A DNA stretch of 24,233 nucleotides from Saccoglossus kowalevskii (lineage: Eukaryota; Hemichordata; Enteropneusta; Harrimaniidae). The stretch spans positions 1,005,052 to 1,029,284 of the forward strand of contig NW_003108083.1 of the NCBI RefSeq assembly GCF_000003605.2. The letters are read 5' to 3'. The notes under the pieces are model-generated. The model worked only from the letters and a program-made list of their open reading frames with translations, had not been told where the DNA came from and ran no database searches. This document shows positions 9,965-20,562 of the stretch, in pieces; position 1 is the stretch's first letter; each line of letters starts with the position of its first letter. The translations under genes were made by a program, and so were the position numbers.

Positions 9965-11129
9965 CATCATCATCAGTTTTGGACATATGCTGTAAAAACG
10001 TTAGAATGAAAATGTCTCTATGTTCCTTTAGAATTGACACTCAACACATGCCTACTCCCCTTACCACTTTCACCAAACATTTTTCTCACCAAACATTTTT
10101 CACATCTACAAATGTTTTAAAACTTTTTGTAAATTTTCGATTGTTGCAAGGTCATTTAGAGTCCAAACAGACACAATGTCATAGATCTTACTTAGTAGGC
10201 TTGGATCAAAAGCTTGGATCAACATTTAGAATGGTCTCAGTAAATATGTGCAATAAAAGTCTGCCAAGGTCAGACAGGTATTACTGCTATACATATAAAT
10301 ACATCTATATAACACGCCACTGAATAGTTCAACTTGTAGAAAGCAACCCAGACAAGCAAGTTGAGAAGTTGAAACTTTAAAACAATTTTTCCACACTAGT
10401 AAAGTTGCCTAGGTAGATACATAACAGTGTAACAAATGTGAGTTTACAAAGAATGAAGGAAACGGTTTACAACATAAAAAAAAACTTGGTTAATATTTTT
10501 TCTTATTACTTTTTTTTTAAATTCAAACATTTGTATATACTGAAGATGAATTCCTTACCATCAGCATCATCCCTCCTCTAAAGTATTGTGTTTTTTTAAA
10601 AATAAGAAATGACCTTAATATCTTTCCTGCGAATATTTTTTTTCTATAATTTTGAGCCAAACAGACATACCGGGGTACATGTAATTTGTCCATTACCAGC
10701 AGGTCTTAATCAAAATTGCCAAAAACTTTTTAAAAATGTATACAGTATTGTATTTGCAAATGTGACAAAAGTTGACAATGGGTTTTATAATGATTAAATA
10801 ACCAAAATGTTCCAAATAAAACACAAAATGTACAGGATTCAGAAATAAACCGGAAGTAAGAAAAATAGAACATAACCGCCTGTAACTGAAAAGATGATAC
10901 AGCAGAGTGTTTTCCTACCTGTTACGCTGCTTTACAAAGTCTGCTACGCACAGCCACACATAGTAACTAAGGCATTGTAAAGTTGGACCTCATCCAACTA
11001 CTTCAGAGTCTACCCCATGAAATAAACTTACTGGTTGCCATAGCAACACTGTAGTAACATAAAAACTGTTGCAATTATCCAGATGAACTAGTTTAACTTT
11101 ATTTGTAAATTATAATGGATTACCACGAA
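9965..11129. other. AT-rich stretch without recognised genes
   Basis: Contains the longest open frame of the window (9979-10323, 114 codons, plus), which starts at the end of the minisatellite and shows no recognisable domain, signal peptide or membrane segment. Nothing else is supported apart from the X-box-like site at 11034. Confidence 0.5.
11034..11047. promoter_or_regulatory. RFX X-box-like palindrome
   Basis: GTTGCCATAGCAAC fits GTNRCC-NN-RGYAAC at every position and is a near-perfect inverted repeat. Together with the 4785 site it shares the 10-base core GTTGCCATAG. No promoter is recognised next to it. Confidence 0.4.
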
Positions 11130-11146
11130 ATATATTGACGAGTCAC

Positions 11147-11187
11147 CTGCCATTGTCCGTGTCTGGTCCCCGGGTATTACAATAACG
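11147..11187 (-). other. Candidate 41-nt minus-strand exon, unproven
   Basis: On the minus strand a pyrimidine-rich tract (TTTTTCCCGGTTCCTTTGAT) and a terminal GTTCAG precede 41 nt of about 56% G+C that end in GGCAG|GTGACT, a fair donor. If entered with one leftover base the segment reads VIVIPGDQTRTMA. This phase fits the TT left over by the candidate segment at 16568-16632 (TT + C = Phe). The plus strand of the same patch is also open across 11100-11223. No protein family is recognised. Confidence 0.15.
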
Positions 11188-12540
11188 CTGAACACACATG
11201 TGATCAAAGGAACCGGGAAAAATTAAGTAATATACCGGTACTGATGATTACAACTTTGATTAATTGCAGTGTTTACATAATTTGCTATCATAAGGAGAAG
11301 TATAGACATTATATTACAACTTTAAACAAATCAGGAATGACTGAACTTTTTATTTATAAATTACTAGTTGTTACCTAAAGATGTATGTACATGTATTAGA
11401 AAAAATACAAAAACATTTATTGTAAATTGTGAAAATGGGGGTGCTTTAAAAAAGAAAAAATAGTTTGAATAGAACTTACAAAAGCTGACAATTAGATACA
11501 GAATACTAATATCTCTAAATAGGCCCAGCGTGGCCCAGAATAACTAACAATAAAGAGGAATTGCAGATCATCTGTAATTGATTATAGGGAGAATATACAG
11601 AATCAACACACGTTGGGTCAACTCGGAGTCACTGGTCAAGCCTTGCCATATATACAAATATTATACACTTTCGTATGAGCTAATGCTGACATTAAAAAAA
11701 AAAAATTCTGAAAAGTTTTGATTATAGAACATTTGACTGAAGGATACGTATTGGATGCAGTGAATAGTTAACGAAACAATGGCTATTGTTATGGTCTTTA
11801 ATAAAACTCACTATTGTAAGTGTTAGTGACTATTGTGTTAGTGACTAGATATAGTGGTGCATCTTCAATTCTTTTAGATTACCTAGTACATTTTTCTCTC
11901 TAGTTGATGCAGTTTTTTTTCATTCATATTCTCACTCAAATGAATTTCAAAGACCAAAAATGATGAAGTATTTGAAATGTGGGACAGGCTAGACATTTAA
12001 AAAAGAAAAAGCTCTTAGACCCCCAAAATAAAACCACAACAAATTTTCATACAATCAGACAAAGTTGCTGAAGTAAATTTGTAGAAAGCATTTGTAAATC
12101 TCCCCTCCAGAATGTACGATAATGTATCATTAGAAAACGTGTGAACCCAAACATATACATGTATTTAATATGTGGCATTGTGAAGACTATAAAAAAGTTC
12201 CAAAAGCAAAATTGATTTTGTCACAAAAGACCCAGAAATTATTAAACGTTTTTTTCAATAAAATGAACTATCCACGTAAATATAGAAAACAAATTGAAGC
12301 TCATTCTGATCAATAGTGCAGACAACCTATTTTATAACACAAAAAAAGTTACAAACAGATACCGTAAAACTGGAACAAGCCTACAATTCAGACTGTGGGG
12401 GCGCTGTTACAATTCAAACTCAAAACTCAAAACGAATGTGCATCTAATACATATTTGCTTTATAAGTATGCGCTAATGTAAATGACAAAGGTGTGTCAGA
12501 GTCGTATGGTTAAAATAAGTTGCCATTTACTAATAATGAT
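11188..12540. other. AT-rich stretch without recognised genes
   Basis: Nothing supported. The start (to about 11260) belongs to a locally GC/CpG-richer patch. At about 12360 a TACCGTAAAACTGG word resembles a MITE terminus but no matching second end was found. Confidence 0.5.
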
Positions 12541-12735
12541 TACTGTAGAATACTTTATTTTCGCTATTTTCACTGAAAGGAATGATTCCGTGAAAATAAA
12601 ATCCAGCGAATATACTTTTTTCCTATATTTCTCATTTAACTCATCAAAAATCAGTGAAAATAAATTCCATACAAAACGCCCAAAAAGCCTTTTCAGCAAA
12701 AATTAATTCCAGCGAAAATAAAGTATTCCACAGTA
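12541..12735 (+). mobile_element. Family B MITE, full-length copy
   Basis: A 195-bp foldback element. The left end is TACTGTAGAATACTTTATTT followed by TCGCT. The right end read on the minus strand is TACTGTGGAATACTTTATTT followed by TCGCT, so the terminal inverted repeat is 25 bp with one mismatch. The interior carries more copies of the AGCGAAAATAAA word in both orientations. It is non-coding: open frames of 74 codons (plus) and 67 codons (minus) over it come from the repeat itself. The outer TA on both sides could be a mariner-type target duplication. Confidence 0.9.
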
Positions 12736-14130
12736 ATTAAATGCAATGTTATGCTTAAACCTATTAGAAATGCACTTTCAAAGAAGAATATAAAGTTTGC
12801 ATGCTATTCTACATTTTGTAATAAACTATATGACTGCAGCACCGAGTGACTATCTCCTTAAATCATATTTTTTTTTGGTCAAAATAGTGTATGATTTTAT
12901 GATATCGTTTTGATATAATTTTATTTGTAGAAATTAATATAGTGATAAAGGCAGTAAAGCAATGTAGCAGAAAAGTACATGTAACCAAGCAGTCAACCAT
13001 AAACATTAAGTTGGTCACAACCTTTATAAATCTTTCTCACTTTTATGAGAAGCTTTCCCTTATATGTGTCTCTTTCTATCAAGGTCCTTGAAAACAGCAA
13101 GAATGAGTGCACCAAACAAAATTAAAAAAAAATTAAAAGTGTTTATGCAAAGAACAAAAGAAAACAATAAAAGTGATTACATAGGACTAAGGAAAATGTA
13201 GCAGTAGTTACACTGAACAAAAAAATCAATTACACTGAACAATAGAAGACAATAGAAAGGAATGGCAGTAAATGTCAGTCTGAACTACTTCACAGCAAAA
13301 GTATTTGAATCATCCTTGATGTACACAGTAAAAGCTGTACAGGATAAAACATTGTTTGGCAATTAGTTGTTTGCAATTAATGTTCTAATGTACCACAAGA
13401 AGTTAACTTGCGCTGGACACATTCTGCAAGCGTTAATTCAACTTCATAACTAAGAATGAAGGTAGTAAGAATAAGGCTTGCTAATATACATATATTACAG
13501 CCACTAACCAGGCCATCTTTTCTCGTGTGATGACAGTGTCAATTTGGATATTTAATTCCCTGTAAACAAGTTTTTCAACTCTAATTTGGGTGCAACACAA
13601 GAATTCTTTGACAAAATATACAATTTTACATTACCTACAGGTGAGATTATGCTAATTTATTATGTGAAAAATGGTAAAATTTCATTGGAAGTGAAAGTTT
13701 CGAAAGATGAAACTGGAGTTCTGGTTACTTTAGTTTCTTTAGTTTGATTGATGGCTATAATTGTCATCATGAAACGTAGTACAACCAATAAGGGAGAAGA
13801 AAATGAACAACAAGAATTCGGAAATGTCAGGCCTTCAGCAGTAAAATCATAAATGGTCAATGCTTTGTTTTTTAGGTAAGGGAATAAGCTGTTATAGCTA
13901 AGATAACAAAAACACAAGTTCCTGGCAACAAACACGGTCTTCCAAAAATGTCTCTACAATTGTTCACCTGCAAGTAGGCCACTTCTTTGGGTAAATTTGT
14001 TTTAAACTAAGATACTCAAATGTCAATGAAACTCTTTTGTTCATGCCCACTAGTTGCACACAGCTGAATGAATAGAATATTTGTTTTCACAGAATCTTGA
14101 GACACCTACATACACGTACATGTATGTACA
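12736..14130. other. AT-rich stretch without recognised genes
   Basis: Nothing gene-like was recognised. A CAG|GTGAGA donor-like site lies near 13640 after a short open stretch, and a 91-codon minus-strand frame at 13660-13935 has no recognisable domain. Confidence 0.5.
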
Positions 14131-14352
14131 CTTATAAAATACATGTACTTTATTTTCGCTTGGAATTAATTTTTGCTATTTTCGCAGAAGTAATGATTCT
14201 ATGAAACTAAAATCCAGCGAATTTATCTTTTTTCCTATATTTTACATTCAACTTGTTAAAAATCAGTGAAAATAAATTCTATACAAAACACCCCAAAAGA
14301 AAAGTCTTTTCAGCGAAAATAAATTCCAGCTAAAATAAAGTATTTTATAGTA
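14131..14352 (+). mobile_element. Family B MITE, diverged copy
   Basis: Follows the same layout as 12541-12735: ACTTTATTTTCGCT at the left, AATGATTCTATGAAA, AAATCCAGCGAAT, TTTTTTCCTATATTT, AAATCAGTGAAAATAAATTC, CAGCGAAAATAAATTCCAGC and a degraded right end AAAGTATTTTATAGTA. The left terminus is scrambled by mutation (TATAAAATACATGTAC), so its exact start is approximate. Confidence 0.8.
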
Positions 14353-14380
14353 TATGAAAGTGGAGCATAGATAATGTGAA

Positions 14381-14471
14381 GTATATTCGCTGGATTTTAT
14401 TTTCATGGAATCATCCCTCCAGCGAAAATAGCGAAAATAAATTCAAAGCTAAAATAAAGTATTCTACAGTA
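14381..14471 (-). mobile_element. Family B MITE, half copy, inverted
   Basis: The minus strand matches the left half of the 12541 copy: TACTGTAGAATACTTTATTT, then GCTATTTTCGCT, GGAATGATTCC-like sequence and ATAAAATCCAGCGAATATAC. The right half is absent. It lies only 28 bp from the previous copy and in the opposite orientation. Confidence 0.8.
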
Positions 14472-14599
14472 TATATATTTATTTGACTATATGGATAAGA
14501 GTTGTAAAAGTTTAACCAAATAACTACCAGTACACTGTGAGCTACTGTAAACTATTGAATCATCATTGCCATAAATTTCATATTTAAATACAGGGCTAC

Positions 14600-14781
14600 A
14601 TGTTCACTAATGTTGAATTCTTTTTAAATCAATTTTTATATTTCATGTACTTTTATTATGTACTTTATTAATCTGAAAACCTAAAAGGAAATGTTAACTC
14701 TTTCTTTACGGTATTAATAAAGCATTATTCTATTCTATTCTATTCTATTCTATTCTATTCTATTCTGTACTGTACTGTACT
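14600..14781 (+). mobile_element. Possible retroelement 3' end with (TTCTA)n tail
   Basis: The words ACGGTATTAATAAAGCATTA lead straight into eight or so copies of TTCTA (14727-14766), which then change to three copies of GTACT (14766-14781). An AATAAA-like signal ending in a 5-bp microsatellite is typical of LINE and SINE 3' ends. The microsatellite itself is certain, the retroelement origin is inferred and its left limit is arbitrary. Confidence 0.4.
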
Positions 14782-14911
14782 ATATCTTTCGCAGCAGTCA
14801 TTCAGACACATCAGTGAAATGTATATAGGTACAATTTCTATATGCTTCTATTGAAAATGCGCTTCTGATAGAGAAAATAAAGATTGTACATGTATACAAC
14901 AGCTTAAAATA

Positions 14912-15067
14912 TACTGTAAAATCTGTATTATAAGCTGTGGCTTCTATTTCTATTAGAGCATCTACACATATGAGAAATGATGAATTTTTGGTTCTCAACT
15001 ATTCAAAAAGAATGGGTGCGACTTCTATTACTGTAGGGATGCGGCTTCTAATACAGATTTTACAGTA
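14912..15067 (+). mobile_element. Family C MITE, full-length copy
   Basis: A 156-bp element with terminal inverted repeats of about 24 bp: TACTGTAAAATCTGTATTA then TAAGC at the left, and TACTGTAAAATCTGTATTA then GAAGC at the right read on the minus strand, one mismatch. Inside, GCTTCTATT-type words repeat in both directions and a third TACTGTA occurs at about 15030. Non-coding. Outer TA on both sides again allows a TA target duplication. Confidence 0.9.
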
Positions 15068-15300
15068 AATCATGAGATGACTGACTTAGATTTAAGGTAC
15101 ATATTTTATAAACATCAACCATCCTTTTCCTTTCTCATCCAACACCCATTCCTGTACACTCTTCCAAACGATAGTATTCTGTATAAGAAACTATACACTA
15201 TAACCCCCTATACCTACTACACCAGTAATGGCTAAATTTCTAGCACATAGGATACCAACCACTATGACAGGAACGTTACTCCATTGTATATTAAGCCATG

Positions 15301-15514
15301 GTATGACAGGTACACACCCTACAACACAGTGTTTTATACCAACTAATCAAAGCTAAGTTTATTTTGTTTAAACACTTTACCTGTGAACTCTCATAAACAT
15401 AGTTAAAAGTATAACACCAAGTATGACATGTGTACTCTTTTACAATGCTGTGATTCAAACCAACTAAAAATCAGAACTAAGTTTATTTTGTTTTGATAAA
15501 CACTATCTGTGAAC
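15301..15514 (+). repeat. Diverged tandem duplication, period about 120 bp
   Basis: 15301-15392 and 15421-15514 share GTATGACA(G/T)GT, a central CAGTG/GCTGTG block, ACCAACTAA, CTAAGTTTATTTTGTTT, AAACACT and CTGTGAAC in the same order. A possible older third unit starts at about 15271 with CTATGACAGG. Confidence 0.7.
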
Positions 15515-18208
15515 ATAATATATTTGAGTTGCACTGTAATAGTACCACTGTGAGATATTGATTGTGTAATATTAAATATCAGTAACCATTCAGTAATATT
15601 TAGAAATATTTCATGATATATATTTATGCACATTGTGAGTAAAAAATGAGGCTCTGCCAGGATTTTGCTTTTTCAAAATTATTGTGGCCCGGAATGCAGT
15701 AATTTGAAACTTTGTGAATCTTAGTGAATCCATGTACTCTGGAACATTCTCATATGCATTTAATAGTTAATAAAATTCAAACAAACAATCAAATGGGAAG
15801 TCAAAACAATGGCCAGTATTCGGACACAACAAAAAGTGTTGAAATTGGTATTAAGTTTGAATTAAATTATCATACATTTTTCTCAATTCACACAGATCTA
15901 GACAACAAATATTTCACATAACATTTTTAAGACTCCAATATAACTTCACGAATGGTCTCAGATGGCAATTCTAATGGATCCTACAGGCAGTGTACAATAA
16001 ATGGAATTTTTGGTTCTATTAAGGATTTGCTTCTGCACTATTGATGACACAAGCAAATGAAATATTGAAAATCCACTATTCAGACATGATATTTACTTTC
16101 TACTACTATATAGCTCTGTAGTGAGTCATGACACACCTCCTTGTTGCACCTAATGTGTCCAGATAACATAAAGACAGGGACAGAATAATATATATACAAA
16201 GTGAAAACATCTCTTGAAATTTCAAGTGCCAATGTACGTGCACAATATGGTTAACAACGCATATGTAATGAAGGAAGGGGGGGTTGGAGGGTCAGGAACG
16301 ACTCAAGTGGTCATGAAGTAGAGAATTCAAGGAGACTACACCTATATTTAAGTTGAATTTCTGTTAAATAATAAAGCATTTCAGTAAAACCAATATGACA
16401 AAACATCAAAATTTGTTGCCCACCTTCAAACTTTTTTAGCATTAAACATCAGTGGTTAAATTTATTAACTTGTTGCTCATAAAACCAAACCTGTCCTGTA
16501 CAACCATAAAATTAAGGTTTAAAACCACCAGCGAAAAGAGAACAGAATATAATAAAACTGTACTTACAATTTAACTGAGATTTGAAAAGTTGTCTCGTTT
16601 AATGGTTTCACCAAAAGTTCATGTTCTGTTCCCTCCAAAAGTTTAGGGCAAAGTAGTTTATGCTTTTACCTAGTTTATGGCGGGATAAAATAACAAAGTG
16701 GTACAGAGTTGGCCAATAAATGACCAGAAGCCAAACAGTTGCCATGGTCACAGCATAGAACATTCCATTGCACTACAAGGGGTGTCTAGGTTACCACCTG
16801 ACATGCAACTCCATAATGATATATATATGCTGATAATTGTACTGACCTCCACTCACTGTCAAATCAGGGTCTGACAAAAAAAAAACAGAGAGTGGGGTAA
16901 ACATGAAGTACCACTATTAAAAAGACCTCCCCAAACATACATTTTAAGTCATTTCAACCAGAAACTTCAAAGTTAACAGGTATGATTGATTTTAGTTAAA
17001 CTGCTCGCCTGCATGGAGCTCTTGAAAAATACAGGTCGCTTTGATAACAGTACTTGTTGCAACAGATTTCTGATAGCATATCTAATCCACATACTCCACT
17101 CCGCTTCGCTTCGCTCACCTAACAACATCTTTTTCTATGTACATACATCAATGAATAAACTGTATTCCCTAATAAACAAATTACACTACATCTACCGGTA
17201 TATCTGTAATCACATTCATTTTTGACAGCCACTAAGCTGTAATATTATAAATTACCAGATATTGCTCATTTCTTCAGTCTAGCCTCTCTATTAAACTCAA
17301 ATACCTGTTTCAACACATTTTCTGTATCATGCCAGTTAATCAAAATACAAGTACACTCTTGGTATAAAATGATTAATCATTTTCTGACCTATTCCCCCTA
17401 AAATGTCAACTTTTCATATACCAAAATAACACAAACACAAAAAATACCGAAATAACACACAGAAAAAAATGTTTTAACCTTTTAAAATATTTTGGATGTA
17501 TTTTTCTATAATTTCTTTGTTAATCTGGAACCAAAATTCCTACTTTCTGACGTTCTTGATCAATTTTTAATAAAATTATGGAATTAATAAGGCAAGGTTA
17601 TTTTTAGAAACGTAAATTGACTTTGGTGTTTAATGTTTCTTCTTCATAATTAGCAAATGTTGGAAAAAATGGTAATATGGTTTATTTTAAGGTGAAAAAA
17701 AGTTGACATTGATGCTGAAAGTGTGTAAACATGGATACTGTGTGAAGACACACGGCCGCCTGCGTAGTACAGCGACTTCTGTAATCAGTGCAGCTAATCA
17801 AACCACTCCAGTTACACATCAATCAATCAAACATTCGTCTCAACACCAAACAGTGGCTCACTAAGACCATATTTACTTTGTAAGCTAAAACATTTCAACT
17901 ACCAATACTATATATTCATCTCTGATTTGTCTCTGAGTTTTACAAGATATTTTCTACTGTACTGTTACGGAATATCTACAGCACAGTCCTGCAATAACTT
18001 GCCTTTCAAGCTGGCAACATGTATTGAATTGCTTTTTCATAAAAACTTATAATTTCCAACCCTTGGTCAAGTCAATATAAAATTACATGAACCTGGCAGG
18101 ATAAGGGTTCATCAATAAAAACAACTAATTTTTTGTTGTATTCATGAATGTCACTAATATGAGACATATTCAGGCAGATTACACTGACTGTGCAATTTAT
18201 AAATTTGG
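15515..18208. other. Non-coding stretch with weak exon candidates
   Basis: No supported gene. Landmarks are a G-rich tract at 16276-16292, X-box-like sequence with one mismatch at 16738, a (CTTCG)3 run at 17103-17116, and a locally GC-rich patch at 17745-17830 inside a 50-codon plus-strand open frame starting with ATG at 17713. Possible minus-strand exon pieces lie in 16568-16870. Confidence 0.4.
16568..16632 (-). other. Candidate minus-strand coding exon, unproven
   Basis: On the minus strand a frame open from 16665 to 16567 reads GTEHELLVKPLNETTFQISV across this segment and runs into AATT|GTAAGTA, a strong donor that also contains the in-frame TAA. A possible acceptor is CTAAACTTTTGGAG just before the segment, giving phase 0 entry and phase 2 exit. 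The peptide has the alternating pattern of beta strands and is not AT-driven, but I cannot place it in a family. The acceptor is weak. A further upstream piece at 16857-16870 follows a very strong polypyrimidine-CAG and ends in ACA|GTGAGT. Confidence 0.17.
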
Positions 18209-18406
18209 CTGCAATTTTTGCTTATATTTTTCAAATGAATCCTATTTTTGGAGCCAACAGACAGAATTTGAATAAATTTTCAATTTTTAGTCAAAAACTC
18301 TTGACTATTTTTGTCCCAATCTTCTGAAGGAAAGTGCAAACTATAAACAGGATTATTTTGTGAATTTGTGATGAAAAGAGAGAACTGGTAGTGAAAAAGG
18401 TTAGGG
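18209..18406 (+). repeat. Dispersed repeat D, copy 2
   Basis: Matches the minus strand of 1141-1304 through CCTATTTTTGGAGCCAA, ACAGACAGAATTT and ATTTTTGTCCCAAT. It runs further to the right than copy 1, ending CTGGTAGTGAAAAAGGTTAG, which is the inverted counterpart of the left terminus seen in copy 1. Confidence 0.65.
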
Positions 18407-19911
18407 CAGCTTTTAACTAGCTAAATGTCACACTGTGTACTGTATGAATTGCAAAATAATATGTACCATATTTGTTCTATTAGTAGTGCATATGCTTATA
18501 AAAGTTACAGAAGTGTCAACATTTTACTGATTTACTGCACACCAAACACAGTTTTTGGTTTCCAATAGAACAAATAAGGATAATTTACAAGGATTCTCAA
18601 TGTGCAATGATCTAAAATCTATGTGCTCATATGTTTTGAAATATGTTGTCTTTTGTTTACATTTTAGCAAAGTGTGTTTCAATTCATTTCAAGTGCGAAA
18701 GTAACATTTTTCATAATCACAAATTACTCACATTTTTTTTTTATAATTTTTCAAAAATTTTTATTCAGACTTGTGGCCAATAGGAAATTATGTCCATTTG
18801 GTCAAAAAAAAAATTTTTTAAATATAAAAATGGAAAAATTTTGCATCAAAATTTTGGCAAGAAAACAATGAACTCAAAAAATTAATAACCTGCTGGTTTC
18901 TCCAAAATGTGATACTTATAAACATATGCTATACCATTTACTACAAAAATATCTTATTAAAATAAAATTTAATTATCATTCAATTGCATACCACTAATTA
19001 CATATTAGTAGCAAATACATAAAGGATTGTTTGAAAAAGATAACTTCATTTGGTATAACCATTTTTTCTCAACTTCACAAATGTTGTTTTATATCATTTG
19101 TAACATTTTTCATATTATTTTTTATTTTTGAATATTAGTGCTATAAATTAGGAAAATACACATTTAGTCAAGCTTACAAGATTTATTCCAAGGTTTTAAC
19201 ATTTTTATCATCTATTATGATAAATTCATTTAAATACAGTGTCACCAAATTATTAATAAAAACACCAAATCAGCTGAGTTCATTTCCTAACATCACTTGT
19301 ATTATATTTGATAGTACAGATGGAAAAATAATAATATTAATAATAAAACTTAAGATTTAACTCAAAATTTAGTGTAAATATTTTCACATTTTGTCAAATT
19401 TTCACTAAATTTTATTATCATTTTGAACCATACAAACAAGTTCAGATTATACTTTTAGTTTTTGATCAAAAGGTTTGTCATTTTTTATGAACATTTTATG
19501 CAGAGATAAGTAGACTGTATGAAATGAAATGAAATTAAAGTACAAGAAACACAAACAAGATAACACAAACAGTACTTTCATGGAGTCAATAAAATAAAAC
19601 ATCTCAGAATTTCAGATAAAAAAAAAATAATCTCAAAGAATGTACACCTTAACATATGAATGGTGAATCTAATTCTCTAATGTTACCATGACAACCAATT
19701 TTAATGACAATAATATTCCAATTTCATTTGAATTCTCATTATTTCAATGTAGCGTGATTAAGTTGTGGCACTTCCCACAATCCTTTGTGTCGCCATGGTA
19801 ATTATACACAACCGCATCTTTGTATTGATGAAATAGATGAGATGAGAATCATTCTGATATTTCGTCATTATTTGATTTGATATTTCTTCGCCTTTCATAC
19901 AATAAAACAAA
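18407..19911. other. Very AT-rich stretch without recognised genes
   Basis: Dominated by A and T runs. A (GAAAT)3 repeat lies at 19521-19535 and an X-box-like palindrome with one mismatch (GTTACCATGACAAC) at 19682-19695. Open frames here are compositional. Confidence 0.5.
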
Positions 19912-20092
19912 TACTGTAAAAGCATTAAATATGCACTGGGTTTTAATTTCACTATTTTCGCAGGTAAGTAAAATTTGCTGAATTAAATGCAAGTGAATAT
20001 GCAAAATATGCCAAATTCGTTAATTTAAAACTCAGCAAATTAGCTCAAACATCAGAACAGTGAAATTAAAAGTCAGTGAAAATAAAAATAAC
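19912..20092 (+). mobile_element. Family A MITE, diverged relative
   Basis: Begins TACTGTAAAAGCATTAAATA, then TGCACTGGGTTTTAATTTCA, and has inward words GTGAATATG, AACTCAGCAAATTAGC and a right-hand CAGTGAAATTAAAAGTCAGT. The arrangement is like family A but the right terminus is not recognisable, so the end is approximate. It contains the sequence CAGGTAAGTA at 19961-19970, a perfect match to the animal 5' splice site consensus. Confidence 0.6.
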
Positions 20093-20562
20093 AAATTAAC
20101 AAGGCTCAAAATATTTCAATGAAAATCCTACAAGCAGTTACTGGTATATTCTGTGTCTCTGATTCAAAATGACATTAAAACTAGAGAAAATAATAAAAAA
20201 CAAGTAAACATTTTATGCATAAAAAAATCATGTTGGCAATATATTTAATAACTCAGATATTAATTAAAGTGATATAGTTTGATTTCTCGCATATATATTA
20301 AACTGGCCTAGTTTTGATTTGTAACAATTCAATTCTCAGTACTATATCATTGATCTATTCATGAATAACTGCTTTTAACATGCATTGTAACAAAGCAGCA
20401 CTGCATAGTGTCAAAATATTACTATGTATACAACACCTCACCATTTGATCATTGTCTTAGTCTTATCAACTCCAGAAAAAACCCACAAAATTACATCTAA
20501 TGTGAAACAAAAACAAAATTATAGTATTGTCATTTCATACATGCATCTATGATTATTATTAA
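20093..20562. other. AT-rich stretch without recognised features
   Basis: Nothing seen on either strand beyond base composition. Confidence 0.5.

Noticed and set aside
9979..10323. 114-codon plus-strand open frame, the longest in the window
   Set aside because: It begins at the edge of the minisatellite, shows no domain, signal peptide or membrane segment, and ends in a TA-rich low-complexity stretch. A frame of this length is not remarkable once per 24 kb on six frames.
12357..12475. TACCGTAAAACTGG as the end of another MITE
   Set aside because: No inverted partner was found within several hundred bases.
12482..12706. Overlapping plus and minus open frames of 74 and 67 codons
   Set aside because: Both run over the family B MITE and arise from its inverted repeats.
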